A DNA stretch of 64,000 nucleotides, from contig NZ_CP154260.1 in the NCBI RefSeq assembly GCF_039545795.1, positions 377,001 to 441,000 on the forward strand, in the 5' to 3' direction. Source of the stretch: Chitinophaga niabensis. GTDB lineage: Bacteria > Bacteroidota > Bacteroidia > Chitinophagales > Chitinophagaceae. Positions 27,348 through 35,991 of this stretch are shown here, piece after piece. Under the pieces are notes generated by a model, which worked only from the letters and a program-made list of their open reading frames with translations, did no database searches and was not told the DNA's origin. The translations under genes were made by a program, and so were the position numbers. Position 1 is the first letter of the stretch. Each line of letters starts with the position of its first letter.

Positions 27348-27365
27348 AGGGATAAATTTATCCCT
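27348..27365. promoter_or_regulatory. 18-bp palindromic operator candidate between hxlR and the RND gene
   Basis: AGGGATAAATTTATCCCT is a perfect dyad. It lies in the divergent region, about 20 bp upstream of the probable RND -33 box. Palindromes of this size are typical binding sites for HxlR dimers. Confidence 0.6.
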
Positions 27366-27386
27366 TATGGAATCTTTGTTCCCTGA

Positions 27387-27417
27387 TTGTTTAGGCCCCT
27401 TATTCGGAACATTTTTG
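27387..27417 (+). promoter_or_regulatory. Probable promoter of the RND pump gene
   Basis: TTG at 27387-27389, 20-bp spacer, CATTTTTG at 27410-27417 (seven of eight positions of TAnnTTTG). The start codon is 31 bp downstream. Confidence 0.45.
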
Positions 27418-27448
27418 CATTGTAAAAAATGGGGATTCCCTAATTATT

Positions 27449-30400
27449 ATGCTCAGAAAAATAATCGACCGGCCCGTTTTGGCCTCTGTAGTATCCGTCA
27501 TTTTACTCATACTGGGATTATTGGCTTTGAAAAGCCTGCCCATGGAGATCTTCCCTGATATTGCCCCTCCGGCTGTGGCTGTTTCTGCCAGGTACCCCGG
27601 TGCCAATGCTGAAACCGTGGCCCGTGCAGTAGCTACTCCGCTGGAGCAGGTGATCAATGGCGTGGATAATATGACGTATATGTCTTCTTCCTCCTCTAAC
27701 GATGGTACTTTGGTGCTCACGGTCTTTTTCAAACCAGGTACTGATCCGGACCAGGCAGCAGTTAACGTTCAGAACCGTATTGCACAGGCCACTAACCAAT
27801 TGCCGAAAGAAGTGGTGCAGGCAGGTGTGATCACTTCCAAACAACAGAACAGCATGATCATGTTCATTGATCTGCTGGCAACGGATGGCCGTTATGATGG
27901 AGAGTTCGTCAATAACTATATGCTCATAAACCTTATTCCTCAAATTCAAAGGGTGCAGGGGGTGGGCAAGGTAGCAATGTACGGGAGCAAGGATTACGCT
28001 ATGCGCATCTGGCTCAATCCCGCACAGCTGGCAGCATACAACATGAGCCCGCAGGAAGTGATAGATGCGATCAACAACCAGAACCTGGAAGCGGCGCCGG
28101 GCCGTTTGGGAGAAGGAAGTGCAGTAGCGTATGAATATGCGATCCGTTATAAAGGCAAAATGAATAAAGAACCGGATTATGAAAACATCGTGATCCGTGC
28201 AGAACCAGGCGGAAAAGTGATGCGCCTGAAAGATGTAGCCCGTGTGGAATTGGGATCGCTGGACCATGCCTACGCTTCCGCCGTAACCTCCAAAGGCAGG
28301 CCGGATGCAGGTATGTTCATTTACCAGACACCGGGTTCCAATGCAAATGATATCCAAACGGAGATCCTCAAAGTGATGGAGAATGCAAAGAAATCTTTCC
28401 CATCAGGATTGGAATACCTTGTAAGCTTCAGTACAAAAGGGTTCCTGGACGAAGCTGTTGCACAAGTGAAAGGTACGCTGATAGAGGCTTTCATTCTTGT
28501 ATTCATTGTAGTGTTCATCTTCCTGCAGGATTTTCGTTCCACCCTGATCCCGGCAATTGCAGTACCGGTTTCTATCATCGGTACCTTTTTCTTCATGCAG
28601 TTGTTTGGCCTCACCATCAATTTCCTGACCTTGTTTGCGTTGGTGCTGGCCATTGGGATTGTGGTAGACGATGCTGTAGTGGTAGTGGAAGCAGTGCATA
28701 GTAAAATGAGCCATGGCACTGATGCTAAAACAGCTACCGTTACTGCCATGAGTGAGATCACCGGCGCCATCTTTTCCATCACACTGGTAATGGCTGCGGT
28801 GTTCCTGCCCATTGGTCTTACAGAAGGCCCTGTAGGTGTTTTCTACCGGCAGTTTGCTTTTACCCTGGCCATCGCCATTATACTCTCTGCTGTGAATGCC
28901 TTAACCCTGAGTCCTGCATTATGCGCGCTCTTATTAAAAACAGATCATGCTGATAATAAGAAAGGATGGCGCCGTTTCTTCCATTACTTCAATGCAGGAT
29001 TTGAAGCAGTGTCTGCAAGATATATCAGGGCCGCACATTTCCTGATCGGCCGGAAGTGGCTGGCAATGGGAGCTTTGCTACTGGTAGGTGTTGCTACTTT
29101 TGCGCTGGCACGCACCACACCTAAAGCTTTTATTCCCACAGAAGATCAGAACATTGTTATTTCTACTTTGAATATGCAACCCGGCGCAGGATATGCCCGT
29201 ACAAAAAAAGTGCTGGACAGTGTACACAAAAAGATCAACCAGATGGAAGCGGTGGAATTCAGTTCCATGGTGGTAGGAGAGAACCTCATGGCAGCCAGCG
29301 TTTCACCCTCCTATGGTTCTATATACGCCACTTTACGGCCAAAAAAAGAAAGAGGGGAATTTTCAGAGATCAACAGCATTGTTGATTCTATAAATACCCT
29401 CTTTTACAGTTACCCTGAAGGTAATTCCTTCACCTTTATCATGCCTACTGTACAAGGTTTCGGAGCAATAGATGGGTTGGATGTTGTGCTGAAAGATAAT
29501 ACCGGCGGCCCTATCAGTAAACTGGCAGGAGAGGCAGACCGTTTCATTGCCACCTTGCAGGAACGTCCTGAAATTGGTACGGCCTATACTTCCTTCAATG
29601 CCAGTTTTCCGCAATTCCAGCTGGAGGTAGATGAGGTGAAAGCTAAACAACTGGGCGTAGAAGTAAGTGAAGTGCTCAATACTATGCAGGCCTATTACGG
29701 CAGTGTATATGCTTCAGACTTTAACCGCTTTGGGAAATACTACCGCGTAGTGGTACAGGCAGATGTTCCCTATCGTGTGGATGAAAACAGCCTGGAACAT
29801 ATCCATGTTAAAAATGCATTCGGAGAAATGGTGCCTGTGAAATCTATTGCCCACCTGGAACGTGTGTATGGCCCTGAAGTGATCAATCACCTGAACCAGG
29901 CAAATGCCATCACGGTAAGTGTGCAGGCCAAAAAAGGTTTCTCCTCCGGCGATGCCATGAAGGCTGTGAATGAAGTAGCGGCTGCATTACCCATGGGTTT
30001 CTCTCATGAATATATCGGTATGGCAAGAGAAGAACAATCCTCCGGTTCAGAAACCCTTTTCATCTTTGGATTATGCGTAGTGTTCGTGTATTTTCTGCTG
30101 GCCGCACAGTATGAAAGTTACATTCTTCCCATGGCAGTAATGTTATCATTGCCTGCAGGGATCCTGGGTGTATTTGCTTTCATCCGCATGATGGATGTTA
30201 CCAACAATATTTATGTACAGATCAGCCTGATCATGTTGATAGGCCTCCTGGCAAAGAACGCTATCCTCATCGTGGAGTTTGCTATTCAGAGAAGAAGAGC
30301 AGGGAAAGCATTACTGGAAGCGGCATTGGAAGCAGCCACGCTCAGGTTGCGTCCCATTCTCATGACTTCTTTTGCATTCATTGTTGGCCTGTTACCTTTA

Positions 30401-30562
30401 CTGTTTGCGAAGGGGGCAACGGAACAGGGGAACCGTTCCATTGCATCAAGTGCTATAGGGGGGATGTTGTTTGGTGTAGTGCTGGGGTTGTTTATTATTC
30501 CGGTGTTGTTTGTGATATTTCAGGCTTTGCAGGAAAGGTTCTTTGGCCTGAAGAAAATTTAA
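27449..30562 (+). CDS. RND efflux pump inner-membrane permease (HAE1/AcrB-like)
   Basis: A 1037-residue proton-driven exporter of full AcrB length. It starts IIDRPVLASVVSVILLILG, has the two large periplasmic loops (about 35-335 and 560-865) and twelve membrane helices. The proton-relay pair is present in GIVVDDAVVVVE (Asp about 407/408), and the helix-10 Lys in GLLAKNAILIVEFA. It should expel amphipathic drugs or similar compounds from the periplasm. A membrane-fusion protein and a TolC-like channel normally flank such genes, but neither is present. A hairpin ends the transcript just after the stop, so it is a single-gene unit, probably under the divergent HxlR regulator. Confidence 0.93.
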   Translation: MLRKIIDRPVLASVVSVILLILGLLALKSLPMEIFPDIAPPAVAVSARYPGANAETVARAVATPLEQVINGVDNMTYMSSSSSNDGTLVLTVFFKPGTDPDQAAVNVQNRIAQATNQLPKEVVQAGVITSKQQNSMIMFIDLLATDGRYDGEFVNNYMLINLIPQIQRVQGVGKVAMYGSKDYAMRIWLNPAQLAAYNMSPQEVIDAINNQNLEAAPGRLGEGSAVAYEYAIRYKGKMNKEPDYENIVIRAEPGGKVMRLKDVARVELGSLDHAYASAVTSKGRPDAGMFIYQTPGSNANDIQTEILKVMENAKKSFPSGLEYLVSFSTKGFLDEAVAQVKGTLIEAFILVFIVVFIFLQDFRSTLIPAIAVPVSIIGTFFFMQLFGLTINFLTLFALVLAIGIVVDDAVVVVEAVHSKMSHGTDAKTATVTAMSEITGAIFSITLVMAAVFLPIGLTEGPVGVFYRQFAFTLAIAIILSAVNALTLSPALCALLLKTDHADNKKGWRRFFHYFNAGFEAVSARYIRAAHFLIGRKWLAMGALLLVGVATFALARTTPKAFIPTEDQNIVISTLNMQPGAGYARTKKVLDSVHKKINQMEAVEFSSMVVGENLMAASVSPSYGSIYATLRPKKERGEFSEINSIVDSINTLFYSYPEGNSFTFIMPTVQGFGAIDGLDVVLKDNTGGPISKLAGEADRFIATLQERPEIGTAYTSFNASFPQFQLEVDEVKAKQLGVEVSEVLNTMQAYYGSVYASDFNRFGKYYRVVVQADVPYRVDENSLEHIHVKNAFGEMVPVKSIAHLERVYGPEVINHLNQANAITVSVQAKKGFSSGDAMKAVNEVAAALPMGFSHEYIGMAREEQSSGSETLFIFGLCVVFVYFLLAAQYESYILPMAVMLSLPAGILGVFAFIRMMDVTNNIYVQISLIMLIGLLAKNAILIVEFAIQRRRAGKALLEAALEAATLRLRPILMTSFAFIVGLLPLLFAKGATEQGNRSIASSAIGGMLFGVVLGLFIIPVLFVIFQALQERFFGLKKI

Positions 30563-30568
30563 AATGGT

Positions 30569-30593
30569 TCCGCCCTATTTTGGGGCGGAACTA
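30569..30593 (+). terminator. Hairpin after the RND gene
   Basis: Nine-bp stem GTTCCGCCC / GGGCGGAAC (30569-30577 with 30585-30593), 8 bp after the stop. The T tract is weak, so termination may be partial. Confidence 0.6.
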
Positions 30594-30607
30594 TCTTCTG
30601 TATAATC

Positions 30608-30772
30608 TCAATCTCCGCTACCCGCTGCTTTATTATCAATATCATAAGGAGGTTTATTCCTGTTGATAAGTTTATCCACTCCTTTGTCTCTTGTGCTGCT
30701 GTTGGTTTGCAGGATGATGTAGATCACTAATAGCGATATTAACCCTACAAATATCCAGAATCCTATACTCAT
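30608..30772 (-). CDS. Small single-pass membrane protein, 54 aa
   Basis: A short frame starting MSIGFWIFVGLISLLVIYIILQ, which is one transmembrane helix (residues 4-21), followed by a polar tail with DKGVDKLINRNKPPYDID and stop. It has no family I recognise. Composition (helix, then basic and acidic tail) and position alone in a gap between two real genes make it a plausible small protein rather than chance, and it lies 76 bp downstream, in the same direction, of the next small gene. Function unknown. Confidence 0.45.
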   Translation of the reverse strand: MSIGFWIFVGLISLLVIYIILQTNSSTRDKGVDKLINRNKPPYDIDNKAAGSGD

Positions 30773-30848
30773 AAAATCAGTTTTAGTTAAAAAAAGTAGC
30801 TGGTCAGACCGGCCTGGCTTCCAGGAAAGCCTGACCTGCTACTGTTCT

Positions 30849-31085
30849 TTAAGGTTTGTACAGCCTTGGGAAAGTATCCCTGCGCGGCTTGTTCAATGTG
30901 TCCTTTGGCCAGTCGTTGTCTTTGTTTTTCTTCTTCTTCACCGAAGAATCCTTTTTGTGTTTGGGAATAGTATCCTGTTGTTCCTGCTGAACGGTCATAA
31001 CCGGCTGTGTGGAATAACTGATACTTGCCTGTGCAAGCATCATCACAACAAAAATGCTGATGATGCCAATGGGTGTGTTTTTCAT
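30849..31085 (-). CDS. Small secreted lysine-rich protein, 78 aa
   Basis: Starts at the ATG at 31085 with a signal peptide (MKNTPIGIISIFVVMMLAQA, residues 1-20). The mature peptide is short, very basic and low in complexity: a block HKKDSSVKKKKNKDND near residues 43-58 and a tail KPRRDTFPRLYKP. There is no recognised domain. An N-terminal extension of the frame to 31130 would spoil the signal peptide. It could be a periplasmic or cell-wall-binding basic peptide; this is inference from charge only. Confidence 0.5.
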   Translation of the reverse strand: MKNTPIGIISIFVVMMLAQASISYSTQPVMTVQQEQQDTIPKHKKDSSVKKKKNKDNDWPKDTLNKPRRDTFPRLYKP

Positions 31086-31195
31086 GGTTATCCTTTTTAA
31101 GATGAAAAGGGACAAAATCCAGTCCATCAATAACAGCAGGAATAAGAGATGGAAAAATGGGGCAGATTGGGGAAAGGGATACTCAGTTCCGTGGA

Positions 31196-31225
31196 ATGAA
31201 AAAGCCGTATCAGACAGATACGGCT
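31196..31225 (-). terminator. Terminator of the ABC1-kinase operon
   Basis: Stem AGCCGTATC / GATACGGCT (31203-31211 with 31217-31225), loop AGACA, followed on the minus strand by five T. Confidence 0.8.
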
Positions 31226-31246
31226 ATAATATGATCAGCATTGGTT

Positions 31247-32572
31247 TTAGTTCGAAGCATTGATCATCTCCTGGATCCTGCCTTGCCCCGTGACCACATC
31301 GGCCTTCAGATCACTCAGCATGGAATACAATCCGAAATAAGTTCTGTTGATATAAAGCGAATGCCTGCTTCCTCTTGCCACTTTCGATTCCCGCACTTCC
31401 TTGAGGTTATACAGGTGATCCATATACGCATAGATCTCATTAAAATAATCTTCGTTCCCAAAATCGAAACGTTCTACGGTAAAAGGATGGGTGAGTAAAC
31501 GGATCATTTCCTGGAAAAGCCCTGAGAAGAAAGTGATCTCTTTTTCCGTATCCGAAGGATGGATCATTTCCAGGTTGGTGTAGATCTCTCTGCGCCGTTT
31601 TTCATCTTTCAACACCTCTTTATCCGTGAGCAGGAAATAGTTCACATAAAAATCTTCCGGTACTTCTTTCACACAACCGAAATCAAATATGCCTACTGTA
31701 CCATCCGGCCGCAACAGGAAATTACCGGGATGCGGATCTGCATGCACTTTCTTGAGCTTATGCACCTGGAACTGGTAAAAGTCCCACATGGCCTGCCCGA
31801 TCTTATTACGCACTTCCTGCGAAGGATTGGTGAGCAGGAATTCTTTCAGGTGCTGGCCGTTCAGCCAGTCCATGGTAATGATCCGGTCTGAAGAAAGCTC
31901 CGGGTAATACACCGGGAAAACAAGGTTGGGAATATGCGCACATTGTGCAGATAATTCCTGCGAACGGTGCAGTTCCAGCTTATAATCTGTTTCTTCCAGT
32001 AACTTCGATTCAATCTCATCAAAGTACTTATCCATATCCACTTCATTCATCCCCACGATCCTGATCGCAAAAGGTTTTACGAGGCGCAGGTCTGATTTAA
32101 CACTGTTGGCTACGCCGGGATACTGGATCTTCACCGCCAGTGGTTTCCCGTCCTTCCATGCTTTATGCACCTGCCCGATAGATGCAGCATTTGTTGCTTT
32201 CATATCGAACTTGTCATACAACTGCGCGGGTGTTTTGCCCAGCGTTTTCGTGAAAGTGTTCACCACTAAGGGGCCTGATAAAGGAGGTGCGCTGTATTGG
32301 CTCATCGCAAAACGTTCCGTATAAGCCTTTGGCAGCATGCCTTTATCCATGCTTAACATCTGTGCCACCTTGAGGGCACTGCCTTTGAGATTGCTTAATG
32401 TTTCGTATATGTCTTCCGCATTTTCCTGGTGGAGGGCATCCTTTGTGGTGGAAGGGTCCATCAGTTTGCGGGTGTAGTGTTTGATATAGTTCGTTCCTAC
32501 TTTTAATCCTGTGGTCACAAAACGTCCTGCCCTTTCAACTTTGCCTGTAGGAATATTCGTTTGCTCCTTCAT
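31247..32572 (-). CDS. ABC1/AarF/UbiB-family atypical kinase
   Basis: A 441-residue ADCK/UbiB-type protein kinase-like ATPase. Motifs: a KxGQ-type motif as LKVAQMLS (near residue 53, Gly replaced by Ala), the Ala-rich nucleotide loop NAASIGQVHKA (near 130), Lys in PLAVKIQYPG (near 148), HADPHPGNFLL (about 283-293) and the metal-binding IFDFGCVKE (about 302-310). Family members support quinone or lipid metabolism; Bacteroidota make menaquinone, so the ubiquinone role does not transfer directly. It has no membrane helices at the C-terminus, unlike E. coli UbiB. It lies 5 bp after a TetR-like gene and is surely co-transcribed with it. Confidence 0.88.
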   Translation of the reverse strand: MKEQTNIPTGKVERAGRFVTTGLKVGTNYIKHYTRKLMDPSTTKDALHQENAEDIYETLSNLKGSALKVAQMLSMDKGMLPKAYTERFAMSQYSAPPLSGPLVVNTFTKTLGKTPAQLYDKFDMKATNAASIGQVHKAWKDGKPLAVKIQYPGVANSVKSDLRLVKPFAIRIVGMNEVDMDKYFDEIESKLLEETDYKLELHRSQELSAQCAHIPNLVFPVYYPELSSDRIITMDWLNGQHLKEFLLTNPSQEVRNKIGQAMWDFYQFQVHKLKKVHADPHPGNFLLRPDGTVGIFDFGCVKEVPEDFYVNYFLLTDKEVLKDEKRRREIYTNLEMIHPSDTEKEITFFSGLFQEMIRLLTHPFTVERFDFGNEDYFNEIYAYMDHLYNLKEVRESKVARGSRHSLYINRTYFGLYSMLSDLKADVVTGQGRIQEMINASN

Positions 32573-32577
32573 ATTAG

Positions 32578-33207
32578 CTATTTCCTGGTGAAAATGAATT
32601 TTCCGAAATCAAGCAGGCTGTCCAAAGTGTTGGAATGGATCAGCTGGAAACTCAGGTTCACCGCTTTTTCAATAGCTGCATCCGTCATTTCAAAATTGAT
32701 ACTTCTGTCATCTATCCAATACTGTAAAACAAATAATGCCTGTACCCAGAACCCATGTACATATTTATCGGAAATGAATTTTCTTTCCTTGATCTCTGTA
32801 CTGAGGTATCCTTCTTTAATTAAGCCGGTGGCATATTCAAAGAAGGCTTGTTTGAAAGTAGCGAGTTGTTTGAATTGAGCCGGGGAGGGCAGCTGGTAAC
32901 GCTCCTTTTGCAGGAGGATGTAACTACGGTCTTCTTTCAGTTTTTGTACCCACAAAAAGTAAAAGGCCAGCAGTTTTTCCTGTGCGGAATACTGCAGATA
33001 AGTTTCATCCGCCTGCAACTGTTCAAGTGTACGTTCAAAGAAGCTCAGCCAGATGTCTGACTCAACACCGTCCAATGAACTATAACTTTCATAAAATGCA
33101 GATTCGGGGATGTCTATGATCTTGCAGAGGGCAAAAACAGATACGGGTCTTTTACCGTTTTCGAGCCAGTAGCGTTTGTACGCTTCGCGAATGGTATGCT
33201 TTTCCAT
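32578..33207 (-). CDS. TetR-like regulator with degenerate N-terminal HTH
   Basis: A 209-residue all-helical protein. The N-terminal 55 residues have the layout of a TetR DNA-binding domain (IREAYKRYWLENGKRPVSVFALCKIIDIPESAFYESYSSL), but the recognition helix is unusual for the family (PESAFYESY instead of xxxTLYxHF). The C-terminal part (about 60-205) matches the TetR C-terminal domain type that accompanies ABC1 kinases in Chitinophagaceae. It is the first gene of the two-gene operon, so it may control the kinase or act with it as a protein partner. Confidence 0.75.
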   Translation of the reverse strand: MEKHTIREAYKRYWLENGKRPVSVFALCKIIDIPESAFYESYSSLDGVESDIWLSFFERTLEQLQADETYLQYSAQEKLLAFYFLWVQKLKEDRSYILLQKERYQLPSPAQFKQLATFKQAFFEYATGLIKEGYLSTEIKERKFISDKYVHGFWVQALFVLQYWIDDRSINFEMTDAAIEKAVNLSFQLIHSNTLDSLLDFGKFIFTRK

Positions 33208-33259
33208 ATTAAGAACTGTTTTAGATGATTCCAGGAGATGGGTCAGGTGCCTGGTATTA

Positions 33260-33267
33260 CAAATTTA
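33260..33267 (-). promoter_or_regulatory. -7 element of the TetR-like/ABC1 operon
   Basis: TAAATTTG on the minus strand, a perfect TAnnTTTG match, 52 bp before the start codon. The -33 box is only TTCG-like. Confidence 0.4.
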
Positions 33268-33392
33268 CGATGCGGTGAATTACCACGAACGAAATAAAAA
33301 TAAATATTTAGGAGGATAGGGGTTATATTAGCGGAGAACCTTACTGGGCAACCGTTAACCGGTTTTGTTAAATATTCGCCAATTGACATTTT

Positions 33393-33773
33393 ATGATAAA
33401 TATCAGTAAACATTTTTTAGGTCTGCGCACCACCATTTACAGGGTAAATGATCTGCCAAAAGCAACCGCATGGTATACCAAAGCATTCGGTGTTATTCCT
33501 TATTACAACGAGCCGTATTATGTAGGATTTGAAATAGAAGGATATGAACTGGGATTGCAGCCAATACCGGAAGGAGAGGAGCATCCCGGAGCTGGAGGAG
33601 TGGAAACCTACTGGGGTGTAGAGGATATCCAGGCTGCCTATGAGCACCTGTTATCACTTGGAGCTACTGCTCACAGCGAACCGCGTACCGTGGGGGAACC
33701 TATCCAGGTGGCAATGGTGAAAGATCCCTGGGGGAATATCCTGGGGTTGATCTACAATCCTTTATTTAAATGA
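33393..33773 (+). CDS. VOC-superfamily (glyoxalase/bleomycin-resistance fold) protein
   Basis: A 126-residue protein with the two beta-alpha-beta-beta-beta modules of the vicinal oxygen chelate fold: TTIYRVNDLPKATAWYTKAFG (residues 13-33) and YWGVEDIQAAYEHLLSLGATA (about 71-91), ending DPWGNILGLIYNP. The fold supports metal-dependent isomerases, dioxygenases and drug-binding proteins. It stands alone, and the neighbours do not reveal a substrate. The length is normal for single-unit VOC proteins. Confidence 0.85.
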   Translation: MINISKHFLGLRTTIYRVNDLPKATAWYTKAFGVIPYYNEPYYVGFEIEGYELGLQPIPEGEEHPGAGGVETYWGVEDIQAAYEHLLSLGATAHSEPRTVGEPIQVAMVKDPWGNILGLIYNPLFK

Positions 33774-33806
33774 AAAAGGCGCCGGGATCACCGGCGCCTT
33801 TTCTTT
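33772..33806. terminator. Bidirectional terminator
   Basis: Twelve-bp perfect stem AAAAGGCGCCGG / CCGGCGCCTTTT (33774-33785 with 33791-33802) with loop GATCA, placed between convergent genes. Confidence 0.88.
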
Positions 33807-35082
33807 ATGCAGGAACTATTTCTTCCTTTTTCTTCTCAACAGCTGCGTTCGCAGCATTCGTGACGATCTGCTTGTTCAACCGGTTCATCATCACCAGGGT
33901 AATAATAAAGGCTCCAACGATCACAATCCCAAGTATATCATAGTTCAGCAAAAATCCGCTGCTTGTCTTGTAAACGATCAGGCCTGCGATCACGGAAGCA
34001 AAACCGCCGGAGATCTGCTGGATGGACGCATTGATGCTCATAAAAGCACCCCTGTCCTGCAGGGAGGGAATGGAGGCCAGTGAAGCCTGAACAGGAATGA
34101 TCCGGCCCAGTACACCTGCAAACATCAACCCGTTAATGATAATAGCAAGATATAGCGGTGTAATGTGTAGCCTTGTGAAGATCAAAACCATGATACAGGT
34201 TAATAAGGTGGCAGCATAAAATACATTGATCCTGCCCAGCTTATCACTCAGCTTACCAATAATAGGGCTGACTATCAGCGAAACGGCTCCCGTAGCTACA
34301 TACAGCCAGGTGATATCCTGTGGGGACAATCCCATATTATGTCGGGAAAAAGTACTGCCGAAAGGCATCAGCATGTAACCTCCCGTTGCCAGCAGAATGG
34401 TAGTGCAAAAAGCAAGTGTGTACTTTCTGTTGCTCACCGTATGCACCAGGTGCTCCACCACGTTCTTTTCTGTTCTGGCATTCAGGTGTTCCGTAATAGG
34501 TTTCATGTAAAAAAGGATAGCGCCTCCCAGGATAGCAGCCATTACACCAATCACCCAGAAAGGAGCATGCCAGCTGAACCTGTTGGCCAGTTCCCAGCCC
34601 ACAGGCATCCCCAGGATCTGGCTGAGTGCAAATGCCATTTGCATAAATCCCATTACACGGCCTCTCACCTGCGGCTGGAAAAGATCTACCACGATAGCCA
34701 TACCAATGGCACTGATCACACCGCCAAACAAACCCGTAAAGATGCGGGCGGCCAGCAGGAAGTGATAATTAGGTGCCAGTGCGCAAAGGAAAGTACCGAT
34801 CGTGAAACCGGAGTAAAATACCATCAGCATTTTCTTCCGGTCAAACTTATCCGCAAAACCCGCTGCCAGGATACCGGAGATCCCGGCACTGAAAGCATAA
34901 GCAGATACAACCAGTCCAAACTGTTGTGTGGTGATGTTCATTTTGGTGATCAGTATTTCACCGAGGGGGTTAAGTACCATGAAGTCGAGGATCACGGTAA
35001 ATTGAAGTAAAGAAAGTGCGGCAATGACGAAAACCTGGTACCGGGAAAATACCCTTTCTTTAGGTGCTTGCATTGTTTCCAT
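33805..35082 (-). CDS. MFS transporter, probable drug/metabolite exporter
   Basis: A 425-residue, twelve-helix major-facilitator protein. The loop 2-3 motif A is present as GFADKFDRKKML (near residues 76-87) and a second copy GKLSDKLGRINV lies near 262-273. Helix 1 carries LDFMVLNPLG, close to the D-x-x-x-N pattern of exporters, and the 4th-5th helix segment (GMAIVVDLFQPQVRGRVMGFMQMAF) fits the DHA1 group. It is the last gene of an operon headed by a TetR regulator, the usual layout for a ligand-inducible efflux pump. The substrate is unknown. Confidence 0.88.
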   Translation of the reverse strand: METMQAPKERVFSRYQVFVIAALSLLQFTVILDFMVLNPLGEILITKMNITTQQFGLVVSAYAFSAGISGILAAGFADKFDRKKMLMVFYSGFTIGTFLCALAPNYHFLLAARIFTGLFGGVISAIGMAIVVDLFQPQVRGRVMGFMQMAFALSQILGMPVGWELANRFSWHAPFWVIGVMAAILGGAILFYMKPITEHLNARTEKNVVEHLVHTVSNRKYTLAFCTTILLATGGYMLMPFGSTFSRHNMGLSPQDITWLYVATGAVSLIVSPIIGKLSDKLGRINVFYAATLLTCIMVLIFTRLHITPLYLAIIINGLMFAGVLGRIIPVQASLASIPSLQDRGAFMSINASIQQISGGFASVIAGLIVYKTSSGFLLNYDILGIVIVGAFIITLVMMNRLNKQIVTNAANAAVEKKKEEIVPA

Positions 35083-35105
35083 TGTGTGTGTTAGAAATTG
35101 TCAGG

Positions 35106-35363
35106 TTATTCAGGCAGTTCTTCGCAGAAGAAACCTGCCCGGGTAATAAGGTGGATAATATCTTGTGGCAGTAGGTGCCGGGCTTCTATGCGGAGCACTT
35201 TATCGGAGTCCTCCCTGTCTACATTCCATCGCTGAATGCCAGGTTGTTTATCTAAAAAAGGACCTACCTGCCTGAGATCTTTCTTGAACCTGATATTGGT
35301 GCGGAAAACCAATACCTCCGTAATGGGTGCTGCGATATAACCATTGTTCATAAAGTTGCTCAT
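35106..35363 (-). CDS. Small protein of the same family as 61365-61670 (ferredoxin-like/HMA-like fold suspected)
   Basis: An 85-residue protein. Residues 17-85 align with the small protein at 61365: VFRTNIR against VFKTNVR, a middle VDREDSDKVLRIEA against LEDCDRILRVKC, and the end ITRAGFFCEELPE against LNEWGFKAEVLPD. The strand-helix-strand-strand-helix-strand pattern resembles heavy-metal-associated (HMA) or ferredoxin-like folds, but there is no CxxC metal motif. It lies between tetR (27 bp) and the MFS gene (23 bp), so it is probably induced together with the pump. Function unknown. Confidence 0.65.
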   Translation of the reverse strand: MSNFMNNGYIAAPITEVLVFRTNIRFKKDLRQVGPFLDKQPGIQRWNVDREDSDKVLRIEARHLLPQDIIHLITRAGFFCEELPE

Positions 35364-35390
35364 TTAAGGGTGAATGAATGATCTGACGGA

Positions 35391-35984
35391 TCAGGGTTTT
35401 AAGGCTTTCAATACTAACTGTAAGGCTTGCTCCATGGCTTCTTCCGTAAAATGAAATTTCGTATCGCCAAAAGTTTTATCCTGGGAGTGGAACTTGATCA
35501 GCTGGTATAAAGGGGCATAGGCTACCGACCAATATACTTCTGTAGACAGCGGGATCAGTTCGCCCCTTTTTATCGCATTGTGGCAGAAACGGCCCATCAT
35601 TTCTTTGAAAGTATGGTACACATCTTTGGATACTTTATCGTACAAATGGGAATACCGCATTTTTTCCATGAACTGGGTGTCCAGCGGATTATTGAAAAAA
35701 TGCCTGGCGCGGTTCTGCCATTGGTTCCGTAAACCCTCTTCCAAAGACATGTTATCCGGATCAAAACCATCCAGGCTTTCCTTCAGCATACGTTCAGTTA
35801 CACGGATAGCCGTTTGCACAATGAGGTCCTCCCGGTCCTTATAATAGATGTAAATGGTGGCAGGAGAAACACCGGCAGCTTTGGCCAGCTTATTCACGCC
35901 AAAGCCATCCAGTCCATCCCTCACGATCATTTCTACCGTTCTGCGATGGAGTTCACATATCTTATTTTCGTCCCTTGTTCTCAT
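35391..35984 (-). CDS. TetR/AcrR-family repressor
   Basis: A 197-residue regulator. The N-terminal domain is canonical: DGLDGFGVNKLAKAAGVSPATIYIYYKDREDLI (residues 23-55) contains the full helix-turn-helix. The C-terminal two-thirds is the variable ligand-binding domain. It heads an operon with the 85-residue protein and the MFS transporter. An imperfect palindrome centred at 36008/36009 lies between the -33 and -7 boxes just upstream, as expected for autorepression. The ATG at 35984 is supported by family alignment (MRTRDENK start), although it leaves almost no 5' leader. Confidence 0.92.
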   Translation of the reverse strand: MRTRDENKICELHRRTVEMIVRDGLDGFGVNKLAKAAGVSPATIYIYYKDREDLIVQTAIRVTERMLKESLDGFDPDNMSLEEGLRNQWQNRARHFFNNPLDTQFMEKMRYSHLYDKVSKDVYHTFKEMMGRFCHNAIKRGELIPLSTEVYWSVAYAPLYQLIKFHSQDKTFGDTKFHFTEEAMEQALQLVLKALKP

Positions 35985-35991
35985 CAGGATA

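Noticed and set aside
27518..28357. 279-residue minus-strand frame
   Set aside because: Antisense to the RND gene, with shadow-like composition and no recognisable motif.
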